From positions 1 through 64,000 of the forward strand of contig NZ_QVQV01000007.1 in NCBI RefSeq assembly GCF_003429005.1: DNA of 64,000 bases. Direction: 5' to 3'. Below are positions 53,682 to 62,062 of this stretch, in pieces; the stretch's first letter is position 1; each line of letters starts with the position of its first letter. The position numbers were made by a program, and so were the translations under genes. The notes under the pieces were generated by a model. The model searched no databases. It was given only the letters and a program-made list of their open reading frames with translations, and was not told where the DNA came from. The stretch comes from Paraburkholderia sp. DHOC27 (lineage in GTDB: Bacteria > Pseudomonadota > Gammaproteobacteria > Burkholderiales > Burkholderiaceae).

Positions 53682-54719
53682 TCATTTCGCCACCGGCACC
53701 GGCGACGGATTGCGCTCCGGAAAGCCTTCCTGATGCCAGTACGGATACGCGGGCCGCACAGCGCTGGCCGCATCCAGTTTGGCCATCTGCTCGGCGCTCA
53801 GATTCCAGCCCACGGCGCCAAGGTTCTGGCGCAGTTGCGCTTCATCGCGCGCACCGATCAACACCGTGGACACCGTCGGCCGCTGCAACAGCCAGTTCAG
53901 CGCAATCTGCGGCACGGTCTTGCCGGTTTCCGCGGCGACTTCATCAATGGCGTCGAGCACGCGGAACAAATATTCGTCCGGCACCGGCGGCCCCATGTCC
54001 GCGGTCTTGTGCAGACGGCTCTTTTCCGGCAACGGCTGACCGCGCTTGAGCTTGCCGGTGAGACGTCCCCAGCCCAGCGGACTCCACACCACGGCGCCCA
54101 CGCCCTGGTCGATACCGAGCGGCATCAACTCCCATTCGTAGTCGCGTCCCACCAGCGAGTAGTACGCCTGATTCGCCACATAGCGTGGATAGCCGTAACG
54201 GTCGGCCACGTCCTGTGACTTCATCAGATGCCAGCCGGAGAAATTGGACACACCCGTATAGCGGATCTTGCCGGCCCGCACGAGATCGTCGAGCGTGGAC
54301 AGCACTTCCGTGACGGGCGTTTTCGCGTCGAAGCCGTGCAACTGGAACAGGTCGATGTAATCGGTTTGCAGCCGCTTGAGCGCGGCATCCACGGCCTGAA
54401 TCAGATGGAAGCGCGACGAGCCGACGTTGTTCGGGCCACCGTCGAAACGGAAGGTGGCCTTGGTCGAGATGATGACCTTGTCACGCTTGCCCTTGATCGC
54501 TTCGCCCAGCACGGCTTCGGACGAGCCGCTCGAATAGATGTCGGCGCTGTCGAACATGGTCACGCCCGCATCCAGACAGATGTCGATCAGGCGACGCGCT
54601 TCGGCTACATCGGTTGCGCCCCACGCCTCGAAGAATTCGCCCTTGCCGCCGAACGTGCCTGTACCGAAGCTCAGAACCGGGACCTTGAACCCGGACGCAC
54701 CCAAATGTCTGTATTCCAT
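53682..54719 (-). CDS. Aldo/keto reductase
   Basis: 345-residue aldo/keto reductase. Catalytic residues are in MFDSADIYSSG (Asp, Tyr), IISTKATF (Lys) and FQLHGFD (His). The NADPH segment VLIGARDEAQLRQNLGAVG is near residue 290. The ATG has GGAGG 8 bases upstream. It is related to the reductase at 28754 (same family and layout), probably by old duplication. No operon partner or known substrate. Confidence 0.9.
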   Translation of the reverse strand: MEYRHLGASGFKVPVLSFGTGTFGGKGEFFEAWGATDVAEARRLIDICLDAGVTMFDSADIYSSGSSEAVLGEAIKGKRDKVIISTKATFRFDGGPNNVGSSRFHLIQAVDAALKRLQTDYIDLFQLHGFDAKTPVTEVLSTLDDLVRAGKIRYTGVSNFSGWHLMKSQDVADRYGYPRYVANQAYYSLVGRDYEWELMPLGIDQGVGAVVWSPLGWGRLTGKLKRGQPLPEKSRLHKTADMGPPVPDEYLFRVLDAIDEVAAETGKTVPQIALNWLLQRPTVSTVLIGARDEAQLRQNLGAVGWNLSAEQMAKLDAASAVRPAYPYWHQEGFPERNPSPVPVAK

Positions 54720-54895
54720 TGAAAATCCTCCATAGGGTTGTCATCGACCAACGCGCGACCAGTCTACCCAGGTCTGCGTAAACGCGTTGACGAGCCCGGC
54801 AGCGTTAGCGCTGCATCGTGGAGGTATAGCGAGGCATGCCGGGTGCAAGGCAAACGCACTCGGGACACGTAGTGCAGGGGCTTAGTGCAGGGCTA

Positions 54896-57046
54896 CTACT
54901 CGCAATTGACGAGCGCATGCAGCTCGTCGATGTTGAAGGGCTTGGCCAGAATCTGCACGCCGATATGCCGCGCCCGATCCAGTTCGTCGGCGTAGCCCGT
55001 CATCAGCGCGATCTTCTGCGCCGGCCATTCGCTGCGCACTTTCTCGGCCAGATCGACGCCGTTCAGCTTGCCTGGCATCTGGATGTCGGAGAGCACCAGT
55101 TCGAAGCGCTCGCCGGCGGTGAGGACGTCGAGCGCGCGGTCCGCGTTGATCTCGTGCTGCACGACGCAGCCAAAGGTCTGCAGCACGGCGGCGATGCCGG
55201 CCGCCACGTCTTCGTTGTCCTCCACCAGCAGCACGACGCCTTGCGCATCCGAACGTTCCTCTTCGGGCGTCCTCGTCTGCGCGGGCACCGCGGCGGCCGG
55301 CATGCGGTAACGCGGAAAATACAGGCGCACGGTGGTGCCGCTGCCCGGCACGCTGGCGATTTTCGCGGTGCCGCCCGACTGCTCGCACATGGCCAGCACC
55401 TGCGCGAGGCCGAGGCCGGTTCCCGAGCCCTGCAGCTTGGTGGTGAAGAGCGGTTCGAACGCGCGCCGCGCCACCGCTTCGACCATGCCTTCGCCGTCGT
55501 CAGTACACGAGATCAGCACGTAATCGCCATCGGGCAGGAGCGTGTCGCTCGACACCAGACGGGTGTTCTGGCAACGAATCACGAAACGCCCGCCGTGCGG
55601 CATCGCATCGCGTGCATTCACCGCCAGATTCATGATCGCGAATTCCAGCTCGGTCGGATCGACGAACACGCCCCACACGTCAGGCACGAGATTGACGCTC
55701 ACCTGCACCTTGTCGCCCACCGCAGCGTCGATCAGCGGTTCAGCCGAAGGCAGCCAGTGCGAGAGGTTGAGGGGCTCCTGTTTGAGCGGCTGTTTGCGCG
55801 CCACGCTCAACAGACGCCGCGTCAGTGCTTCGGCGCTGAGCGTGGCGCGCTCCACCGCCGTGACTTCGCGTTCGACGTTGTTGAAACCCTTGTGACGCGC
55901 CATCGTCATGTTCGACGACACCACCATCAGCAGGTTGTTGAAATCGTGCGCAACGTTGGCGACCAGATTGCCGAGCGCGCCCATCCGCTGCAACTGACGG
56001 CTCGACGCTTCCGCCGACAGACGCATCGCCACTTCGCCTTGCCAGCGCTCCCACGCCTGCCGTTCCGTGGCAAGCTGGCGCAGCGAGAAAAACACCAGCA
56101 GCCAGATGGCGATGCACGGCACGATGGCAATCGCGGCGATCAGCAGGAAGTGATGCCACCACTGCTGAAAAATCGCCGCCGTGGCATACGCGCTCATCAC
56201 ATAGAGCGGATAGTCGCCCACCTTTCTGAATGCAAGCAGCCGTTCCACTCCATCCACGGACGACGTCATGCGTACGTGGCCGGACAGCTGCTTGTCGCGC
56301 AGCGCGTCGTTGAATGGCGTATGCGCAGCCGGATTCGCGCCGGCTGGCCAGCTTGGATAGCGCACCAGCAACTGCCCGTCCTGGCGGTACAAGGCGAGCG
56401 CGAGCGACGGGTCATCGCTCGTCAGATCGCTGTAGAAATGCGCGAAGTAATCGCTGCGCATGGCGATGGACACCGCGCCGAGAAAACGCCCATCGCCGGT
56501 GGAGCGGCCTATCGTCGTATTGAAGACGTCGGTGTTAGAAATGCGGCCGTGCATCGGCTTCGAAAAAAACGGCTCGGGGCGAATCGCGCGCGCTGAAATG
56601 AAATCGTCACGCGAATCGACCGAGACGTTGGGCGCCGGATAGACCTTGCTGTTCACCAGCAGATTGCCATCCGCACCGAACACCGCGATGGCCGCCACCT
56701 GCGGGAAATTGCCGCCAATCACCCGCAACTGCTCGTGCAGATCGGCTTCGTTCTTACGAATCGTGGCCTCGTTGTCGTCGTCGAGCAAAGCGAGAATGCG
56801 CGCGGTGATCTGTTCGTTCAGATCGAGCACCTTGACCGCCTGCTCCTCGGTGACGCGTGAAAGACGGTCGATCACATTGTCCGCATCGGCGATGCGACGC
56901 TGGTAATCGAAGTAACCGTAACCCGCGAGGCACAGTAACGGGAACACGATCGAGGCAACGAACACCACTAGCAGCACGCGCCGCGTCGCCGCAAAATTTC
57001 GCAACGGTAGCGGTAAATCAACGACAGCACGCTCCGCGTGTTGCAC
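54896..57046 (-). CDS. Hybrid sensor histidine kinase / response regulator
   Basis: 716-residue membrane-bound kinase. TM1 lies near residues 22-45 and TM2 near 299-322, with a periplasmic Cache-like sensor domain between them. The phospho-acceptor His367 is in VAHDFNNLL, followed by the ATPase domain (NLAVNARDAMPHGG, GTGLGLAQV) and a C-terminal receiver domain with Asp654 in LSDIQMPG. I choose GTG 57046 (GGAG 7 bases upstream) over a TTG at 57061. No cognate output protein is adjacent, so signalling probably continues through another regulator. Confidence 0.88.
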   Translation of the reverse strand: MQHAERAVVDLPLPLRNFAATRRVLLVVFVASIVFPLLCLAGYGYFDYQRRIADADNVIDRLSRVTEEQAVKVLDLNEQITARILALLDDDNEATIRKNEADLHEQLRVIGGNFPQVAAIAVFGADGNLLVNSKVYPAPNVSVDSRDDFISARAIRPEPFFSKPMHGRISNTDVFNTTIGRSTGDGRFLGAVSIAMRSDYFAHFYSDLTSDDPSLALALYRQDGQLLVRYPSWPAGANPAAHTPFNDALRDKQLSGHVRMTSSVDGVERLLAFRKVGDYPLYVMSAYATAAIFQQWWHHFLLIAAIAIVPCIAIWLLVFFSLRQLATERQAWERWQGEVAMRLSAEASSRQLQRMGALGNLVANVAHDFNNLLMVVSSNMTMARHKGFNNVEREVTAVERATLSAEALTRRLLSVARKQPLKQEPLNLSHWLPSAEPLIDAAVGDKVQVSVNLVPDVWGVFVDPTELEFAIMNLAVNARDAMPHGGRFVIRCQNTRLVSSDTLLPDGDYVLISCTDDGEGMVEAVARRAFEPLFTTKLQGSGTGLGLAQVLAMCEQSGGTAKIASVPGSGTTVRLYFPRYRMPAAAVPAQTRTPEEERSDAQGVVLLVEDNEDVAAGIAAVLQTFGCVVQHEINADRALDVLTAGERFELVLSDIQMPGKLNGVDLAEKVRSEWPAQKIALMTGYADELDRARHIGVQILAKPFNIDELHALVNCE

Positions 57047-57551
57047 TTGGTATCTCCGCAATTTGAGAGGTTCAGATTACGCGAACTGGGCTGCGTATCG
57101 CGCACCTGTAGGCGCATTGAAAGCAGCACGGCAAGCCAGGACCTCCCCTGCGGCATGCGCGCAGAGTCCTTCCTCGCCTTGATTGCCACGCCTCGTCGTT
57201 GACTGGCGCAATTCCGTTTTGCCTGACTGTACGACAGGCCGCTCGCCAACACAATTAATTGGCGCACCTGTCAGGGTCATTCCTATTCATCGCCGCTGCA
57301 ACTGAGGGCAAACGGCCGCACTGGCTGGCACTTTTGCAGTACTTTCCGCACTGCTTTACGCCCCGTTTGCAAACTCTCGTCGTGAACGCTCAATGGAGCA
57401 ATGTCAGGCACGCGGATTGCTGCCGCACGTGACATCGCGCTTTTCTGGCCGATCAAGGCCGCGCCGCCATCACCCCCGGCGATGCGGTGCATGGCATGAC
57501 AGGCGGCCGCTTACCGCGTGCCTACCGCTCTCATTCACGGAACGAATCGCA
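57047..57551. other. Divergent intergenic region
   Basis: 505 bp between the sensor kinase (leftward) and the efflux operon (rightward). A 10-bp palindrome CAATTAATTG (57252-57261) is the only marked feature; it could be a repressor site. No local regulator gene for the efflux system is seen. Confidence 0.5.
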
Positions 57552-58745
57552 ATGTCTGATCAGACTGCATCCTCCCAAGATGAACCCAGGCAGCAGAACA
57601 ATGCCGGGAAAGACGAAAAACCGGCAGACCAGAAAGGCAATGACAAGAAGAGCAACGGCGACGACAAGAACGGCAAGGAAGGCAAGGAAGGCAATGGCGG
57701 GCAAAAGAAGAAGCCCGGCAAGAAGCCGCTGATCATTCTCGCCATCGTGGTGGTGCTGCTTGCAATCATTGCATTTGTCTGGTGGTTTGCTACGCGCAAC
57801 CAGCTCACCACTGACGACGCGTACACGGACGGCAACGCCATTACCATCGCCCCGCAGGTCTCGGGTTATGTCGTCGATCTGCGAATCAACGACAACATCT
57901 ACGTGCATAAGGGCGACCTGCTGGTGGTGATCGACAAGCGCGAATATCAGGCGCAGGTGGATGCGGCCCAGGCACAGCTGGGACTGGCGCAGGCGCAACT
58001 GAATGCGGCTGAAGTGCAGCTCGAGATTGCAAGGGTTCAATACCCCGCGCAGTTCAAGCAGGCGAAAGCACAGACCTTGTCGGCGCAGGCCAATCTCACC
58101 CAGGCCCAGGCCGCCTACGCGCGGCAGCACACGGTCGACCAGCGCGCCACCTCGCAACAGAACATCGACACCGCCGATGCGCAGCAGGCCACCGCACGCG
58201 CCAACGTGCAGCAGGCGCAGGCGCAGCAACAGACGGCCAGCCTCGTGCCGCAGCAGATCAAGCAGACCGAAGCCACGGTCGAGGAGCGTCGCCAGCAGGT
58301 GCAGCAGGCCGAAGCGCAACTCGAGCAGGCCCAGCTGAATCTCTCGTATTGCGAAGTGCGTGCGCCGTCGGATGGCTGGATCACGAAGCGCAATGTGCAG
58401 TACGGCAGCTTCCTGCAAGCGGGCGTGTCGCTCTTCTCGATCGTCACGCCGGAAATCTGGGTGACCGCCAATTTCAAGGAGTCGCAACTCGAACGCATGC
58501 GCGTGGGCGACAAGGTCACAGTGGACGTGGACGCGTATCCGAAGGTTGAACTACACGGTCACGTGGATAGCGTGCAGTTGGGCAGCGGTTCGGTTTTCTC
58601 GGCGTTCCCCGCGGAGAACGCGACCGGTAACTTCGTGAAGATCGTGCAGCGTGTGCCGGTGAAGATCGTGATCGACGATGGGATGCCGCGCGATGTGCCG
58701 TTAGGACTCGGGCTTTCGGTGACGCCGAAGGTGTACCTGAAATGA
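57552..58745 (+). CDS. emrA: Membrane fusion protein, EmrA family
   Basis: 397-residue adaptor of a tripartite multidrug efflux pump. A Lys/Asp/Gly-rich cytoplasmic N-terminus (about residues 20-58) precedes one transmembrane helix (about 60-80) and a biotinyl-lipoyl-like first half (YVVDLRINDNIYVHKGDLLVVID). A long alpha-helical hairpin rich in Gln and Ala (about 135-270) follows, then a beta-barrel segment. It links the inner-membrane pump to the outer-membrane factor. It is the first gene of the operon. The ATG follows the ACGGAACGAATCGCA leader, with a weak ribosome-binding site. Confidence 0.88.
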   Translation: MSDQTASSQDEPRQQNNAGKDEKPADQKGNDKKSNGDDKNGKEGKEGNGGQKKKPGKKPLIILAIVVVLLAIIAFVWWFATRNQLTTDDAYTDGNAITIAPQVSGYVVDLRINDNIYVHKGDLLVVIDKREYQAQVDAAQAQLGLAQAQLNAAEVQLEIARVQYPAQFKQAKAQTLSAQANLTQAQAAYARQHTVDQRATSQQNIDTADAQQATARANVQQAQAQQQTASLVPQQIKQTEATVEERRQQVQQAEAQLEQAQLNLSYCEVRAPSDGWITKRNVQYGSFLQAGVSLFSIVTPEIWVTANFKESQLERMRVGDKVTVDVDAYPKVELHGHVDSVQLGSGSVFSAFPAENATGNFVKIVQRVPVKIVIDDGMPRDVPLGLGLSVTPKVYLK

Positions 58746-58764
58746 GGCACACGGGAGCCCTGGC

Positions 58765-60354
58765 ATGAGTACAACTGCAGGCAACGGCAGCCGCTCCGAC
58801 TGGAAGCCGTCCGCCAATCCTTGGTTGATCGCGGTGGTCGTGACGCTCGCCGCGTTCATGGAAGTGCTCGACACCACCATCGTCAACGTGGCGCTGCCGC
58901 ACATTGCCGGCACCATGTCCGCGAGTTACGACGAAGCCACCTGGACCCTCACGTCGTATCTGGTCGCCAACGGCATCGTGTTGCCGATCTCCGGCTTCTT
59001 CGCGAGGCTGCTTGGACGCAAGCGCTATTTTCTGGTCTGCATCGTCGCCTTCACGATCTGCTCGTTTCTGTGCGGGATCGCCACCAACCTGTTGCAGCTG
59101 ATTATCTTCCGCTGTTTGCAGGGCTTTTTTGGCGGCGGCCTGCAACCGAACCAGCAGTCGATCATCCTCGATACGTTTCCGTCCGAACAACGTGGCCGCG
59201 CCTTTTCGATTTCGGCGGTGGCCATCGTGGTGGCGCCGGTGCTGGGACCGACACTGGGTGGCTGGATCACGGACAGCTTTTCATGGCGCTGGGTGTTTCT
59301 GCTGAACGTGCCGGTGGGCGTGATCACCTCGCTCGCGGTGTTTCAACTGGTCGAGGATCCGCCGTGGCGTGAGAACAAGTCGGGCGAGAAGGTGTCGATC
59401 GACTATATCGGCATCCTGCTGATTGCGATCGGGCTGGGCTGTCTGCAAGTGATGCTCGATCGCGGCGAGGACGACGACTGGTTCAAGTCGACCTTCATCT
59501 GCACGTTCGCCGTGCTCGCCGCAGCGGGGATAACGGGCGCGATCTACTGGCTGCTCTACACGAAAAAACCCGTGGTGGATCTTGCCTGCATGAGGGACCG
59601 CAATTTCGCGCTGGGATGCGTGACGATGGCCGCGTTCGCGACCATTCTGTATGGCAGCGCCGTGCTGGTGCCACAGCTCGCGCAGCAGCAATTAGGCTAT
59701 ACGGCGACCCTCGCGGGTCTGGTGCTCTCGCCCGGTGCGATTCTGATCGTGATCGAAATACCGATCATCAGCCGCCTGATGCCATATATCCAGACGCGCT
59801 TTCTCGTCACCACGGGCTTCCTGCTACTGGCCTGCGCGATGGCGTACTCGCATACGCTGGTGCCGAACGTGGACTACGACACGCTCGTCAAGATGCGCAG
59901 CGCGCAATCCATTGCGATTGGCTTTCTGTTTGTGCCCATCACTACCCTCGCCTACCTCACCGTGCCACAGGAACTCAACGACGATGCCTCTGCGCTCTTC
60001 ACGATGTTCCGTAACGTGGCGGGCTCAATTGGCATTTCACTCGCCACGGCGATGATTCGCGAACGCACCCAGGCGCGTATGGCTCACCTCTCCGTTCATA
60101 TGTCCACGCTTTCGCAGAACTACAACGACACCTTGCAGCGCACCGCGCATACCATTGCAGGCATCACGGGCCAGCCCCTCGCGCAGGCCATGCAGTCCGC
60201 GGCCGGCCAGCTGTACACCACCTTCGTGTCGCAATCCACGATTCTGGCGTACCTGGATGTCTTTGCGTATCTGGCGATATTCTGCCTATGCTTCGTACCA
60301 CTGACGTTTTTCTTTTCGCCAGCCAAAGCGGCCGGCGGCGCGGGGGGACATTGA
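58765..60354 (+). CDS. emrB: Multidrug efflux MFS transporter, EmrB/DHA2 family
   Basis: 529-residue proton antiporter of the 14-helix DHA2 group. Motifs include LDTTIVNVALPHIAG at the first helix, the GxLGRKRYF-type motif A near residue 75, and the motif C segment VAPVLGPTLGGWI near 155-167. It starts 19 bp after emrA. Exports hydrophobic drugs or toxic acids; substrate unknown. Confidence 0.92.
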   Translation: MSTTAGNGSRSDWKPSANPWLIAVVVTLAAFMEVLDTTIVNVALPHIAGTMSASYDEATWTLTSYLVANGIVLPISGFFARLLGRKRYFLVCIVAFTICSFLCGIATNLLQLIIFRCLQGFFGGGLQPNQQSIILDTFPSEQRGRAFSISAVAIVVAPVLGPTLGGWITDSFSWRWVFLLNVPVGVITSLAVFQLVEDPPWRENKSGEKVSIDYIGILLIAIGLGCLQVMLDRGEDDDWFKSTFICTFAVLAAAGITGAIYWLLYTKKPVVDLACMRDRNFALGCVTMAAFATILYGSAVLVPQLAQQQLGYTATLAGLVLSPGAILIVIEIPIISRLMPYIQTRFLVTTGFLLLACAMAYSHTLVPNVDYDTLVKMRSAQSIAIGFLFVPITTLAYLTVPQELNDDASALFTMFRNVAGSIGISLATAMIRERTQARMAHLSVHMSTLSQNYNDTLQRTAHTIAGITGQPLAQAMQSAAGQLYTTFVSQSTILAYLDVFAYLAIFCLCFVPLTFFFSPAKAAGGAGGH

Positions 60355-60355
60355 A

Positions 60356-62050
60356 ATGAAAGCAACCGTCCGCGCGCCACGACTCTCCATGCTGACGCTC
60401 GCCTCGATCCTGAGCGCCTGTTCGGTCGGCCCGAATTTTCATGCGCAGCAAGCAGATGTGCCGCAGCAATGGCACGATACGCAAGCCGCGTCTTCCGCAG
60501 CGGCACCGCAGGCGGCTTCGGGTGCGCCGCCCGTCGTAACTTCACGGCCTACCGTGGACTCCGATCCCGATCCGCGCTGGTGGCGCAGTTTTGCCGACCC
60601 GACGCTCGACAGCCTGATCGAACGCGCCGCGAGCGGCAACCTCGATTTGCAGGAAGCCGTGCTGCGTATCGTCGAAGCGCGCACCCAGGAACAGAGCGCG
60701 GCGGCGCAGGGTTTGCCGAACGTGCGCGCGAGCGGCAGCTATCAGCGTGAGCAGTTGGGCGCGAAGGGCATCCTCCAGGAAGAAGGCGTCTACAGCAAGA
60801 TCGATCAACTGGGCGCGCCGAATTCGCCCATCAACGCCATCGCGCCCGGCGCAGGCGCCACGCTCGAAAAAGGCGCCAACGGTGCGCTCGATTCGCTCAC
60901 CTCGCCGATCAACCTCTGGCAGATGGGCTTCGACGCATCGTGGGAGCTCGATCTGTTCGGCCGCGTGCGTCGATCCGTCGAGGCTGCGAATGCGCAAACC
61001 GAGGCCGCTATCGAAAGCCGCAACGACGCACTGGTTTCGCTCGAAGCGGAAGTCGCGCAAACGTACATGCAGTTGCGCGGTGCCCAGGCGCTGCGCGAGA
61101 TTACGCAGAGCCTCGTCGACCAGCAGCGCGACATTCTCACGCTGACGCAAAGCCAGGCGAAGGTGGGTCTGGCAAGCGAGGTGGACGTCAAGGGCGCCGC
61201 CTCGCAACTCGCGCAGACTCAGGCGCAACTGCCGCAATACGATCAGCAGATTGCCCAGGCGCTGAACGGTCTCGCCTATCTGCTGGGCGAGCCGCCCGGC
61301 GCGCTGGCGGACGAACTTTCGACACCCGCTGCCGTACCGCCGGTGCCGCCCACGGTACCCGTCGGTCTGCCTTCCACGCTGGCACGGCGGCGCCCCGATA
61401 TCCGCGAGGCCGAAGCGAACCTGCACGCGGCGACGGCCAATGTCGGCGTAGCGGTGGCGCAGTTCTATCCAGACATTTCGCTCACCGGACAGGTGGGCAC
61501 GCGCGGCACGGTGGCGAGCGGTCTCACGCACTGGTCGAATCTGTTCTACTCGTTTGGCCCCAGCATTTCGTTGCCGATCTTCCAGGGCGGCGCGCTGGTG
61601 GCGAATCTGCATTTGAACGAAGCGCAGCAAAAGCAGGCCGCGATCGACTATCGCAAGTCTGTGCTGATGGCGCTGCGCGATGTGGATAACGCGCTCGCCG
61701 TCTATCGCACCGATCAGGCGCGCCTCGCCGCGTTGGGTGATGCGGTGGCGGCGCAACAGACCACCTTCGATCTGTCGCGCGACAGTTTCCGCAAGGGCCT
61801 CGTGACCTTCATCAACGTGCTGGATGCAGAACGGCAATTGGGCGATGCGCGTCAGCAATATGCGCAAGGTACGACCCAGGTGAGCACGGATCTGGTGGCG
61901 CTATACAAGGCGTTGGGGGGTGGCTGGCAGGAAGGTGCGGCGGTGTCGAGTAATCCGGATGCAGCGCCGGCGCAGGGACAAACGCAGGGCGCAATGCAAG
62001 GATCAATGCCGGATCAGGCACCGGCGCAGTTGAAAACGCCAGGCGGCTGA
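60356..62050 (+). CDS. Outer-membrane efflux lipoprotein (NodT/OprM family)
   Basis: 564-residue outer-membrane factor. A lipobox ILSAC (Cys near residue 22) precedes DPRWWRSFADPTLDSLIERA; two repeats of the helical TolC fold follow, with WELDLFGRVRRSVEAA and RRPDIREAEANLHAATANVGVA diagnostic of this family. The C-terminal 50 residues are Gln/Met/Pro-rich and look unstructured. It starts one base after the emrB stop, completing the tripartite pump. Confidence 0.92.
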   Translation: MKATVRAPRLSMLTLASILSACSVGPNFHAQQADVPQQWHDTQAASSAAAPQAASGAPPVVTSRPTVDSDPDPRWWRSFADPTLDSLIERAASGNLDLQEAVLRIVEARTQEQSAAAQGLPNVRASGSYQREQLGAKGILQEEGVYSKIDQLGAPNSPINAIAPGAGATLEKGANGALDSLTSPINLWQMGFDASWELDLFGRVRRSVEAANAQTEAAIESRNDALVSLEAEVAQTYMQLRGAQALREITQSLVDQQRDILTLTQSQAKVGLASEVDVKGAASQLAQTQAQLPQYDQQIAQALNGLAYLLGEPPGALADELSTPAAVPPVPPTVPVGLPSTLARRRPDIREAEANLHAATANVGVAVAQFYPDISLTGQVGTRGTVASGLTHWSNLFYSFGPSISLPIFQGGALVANLHLNEAQQKQAAIDYRKSVLMALRDVDNALAVYRTDQARLAALGDAVAAQQTTFDLSRDSFRKGLVTFINVLDAERQLGDARQQYAQGTTQVSTDLVALYKALGGGWQEGAAVSSNPDAAPAQGQTQGAMQGSMPDQAPAQLKTPGG

Positions 62051-62062
62051 GCCCGCTCTCGG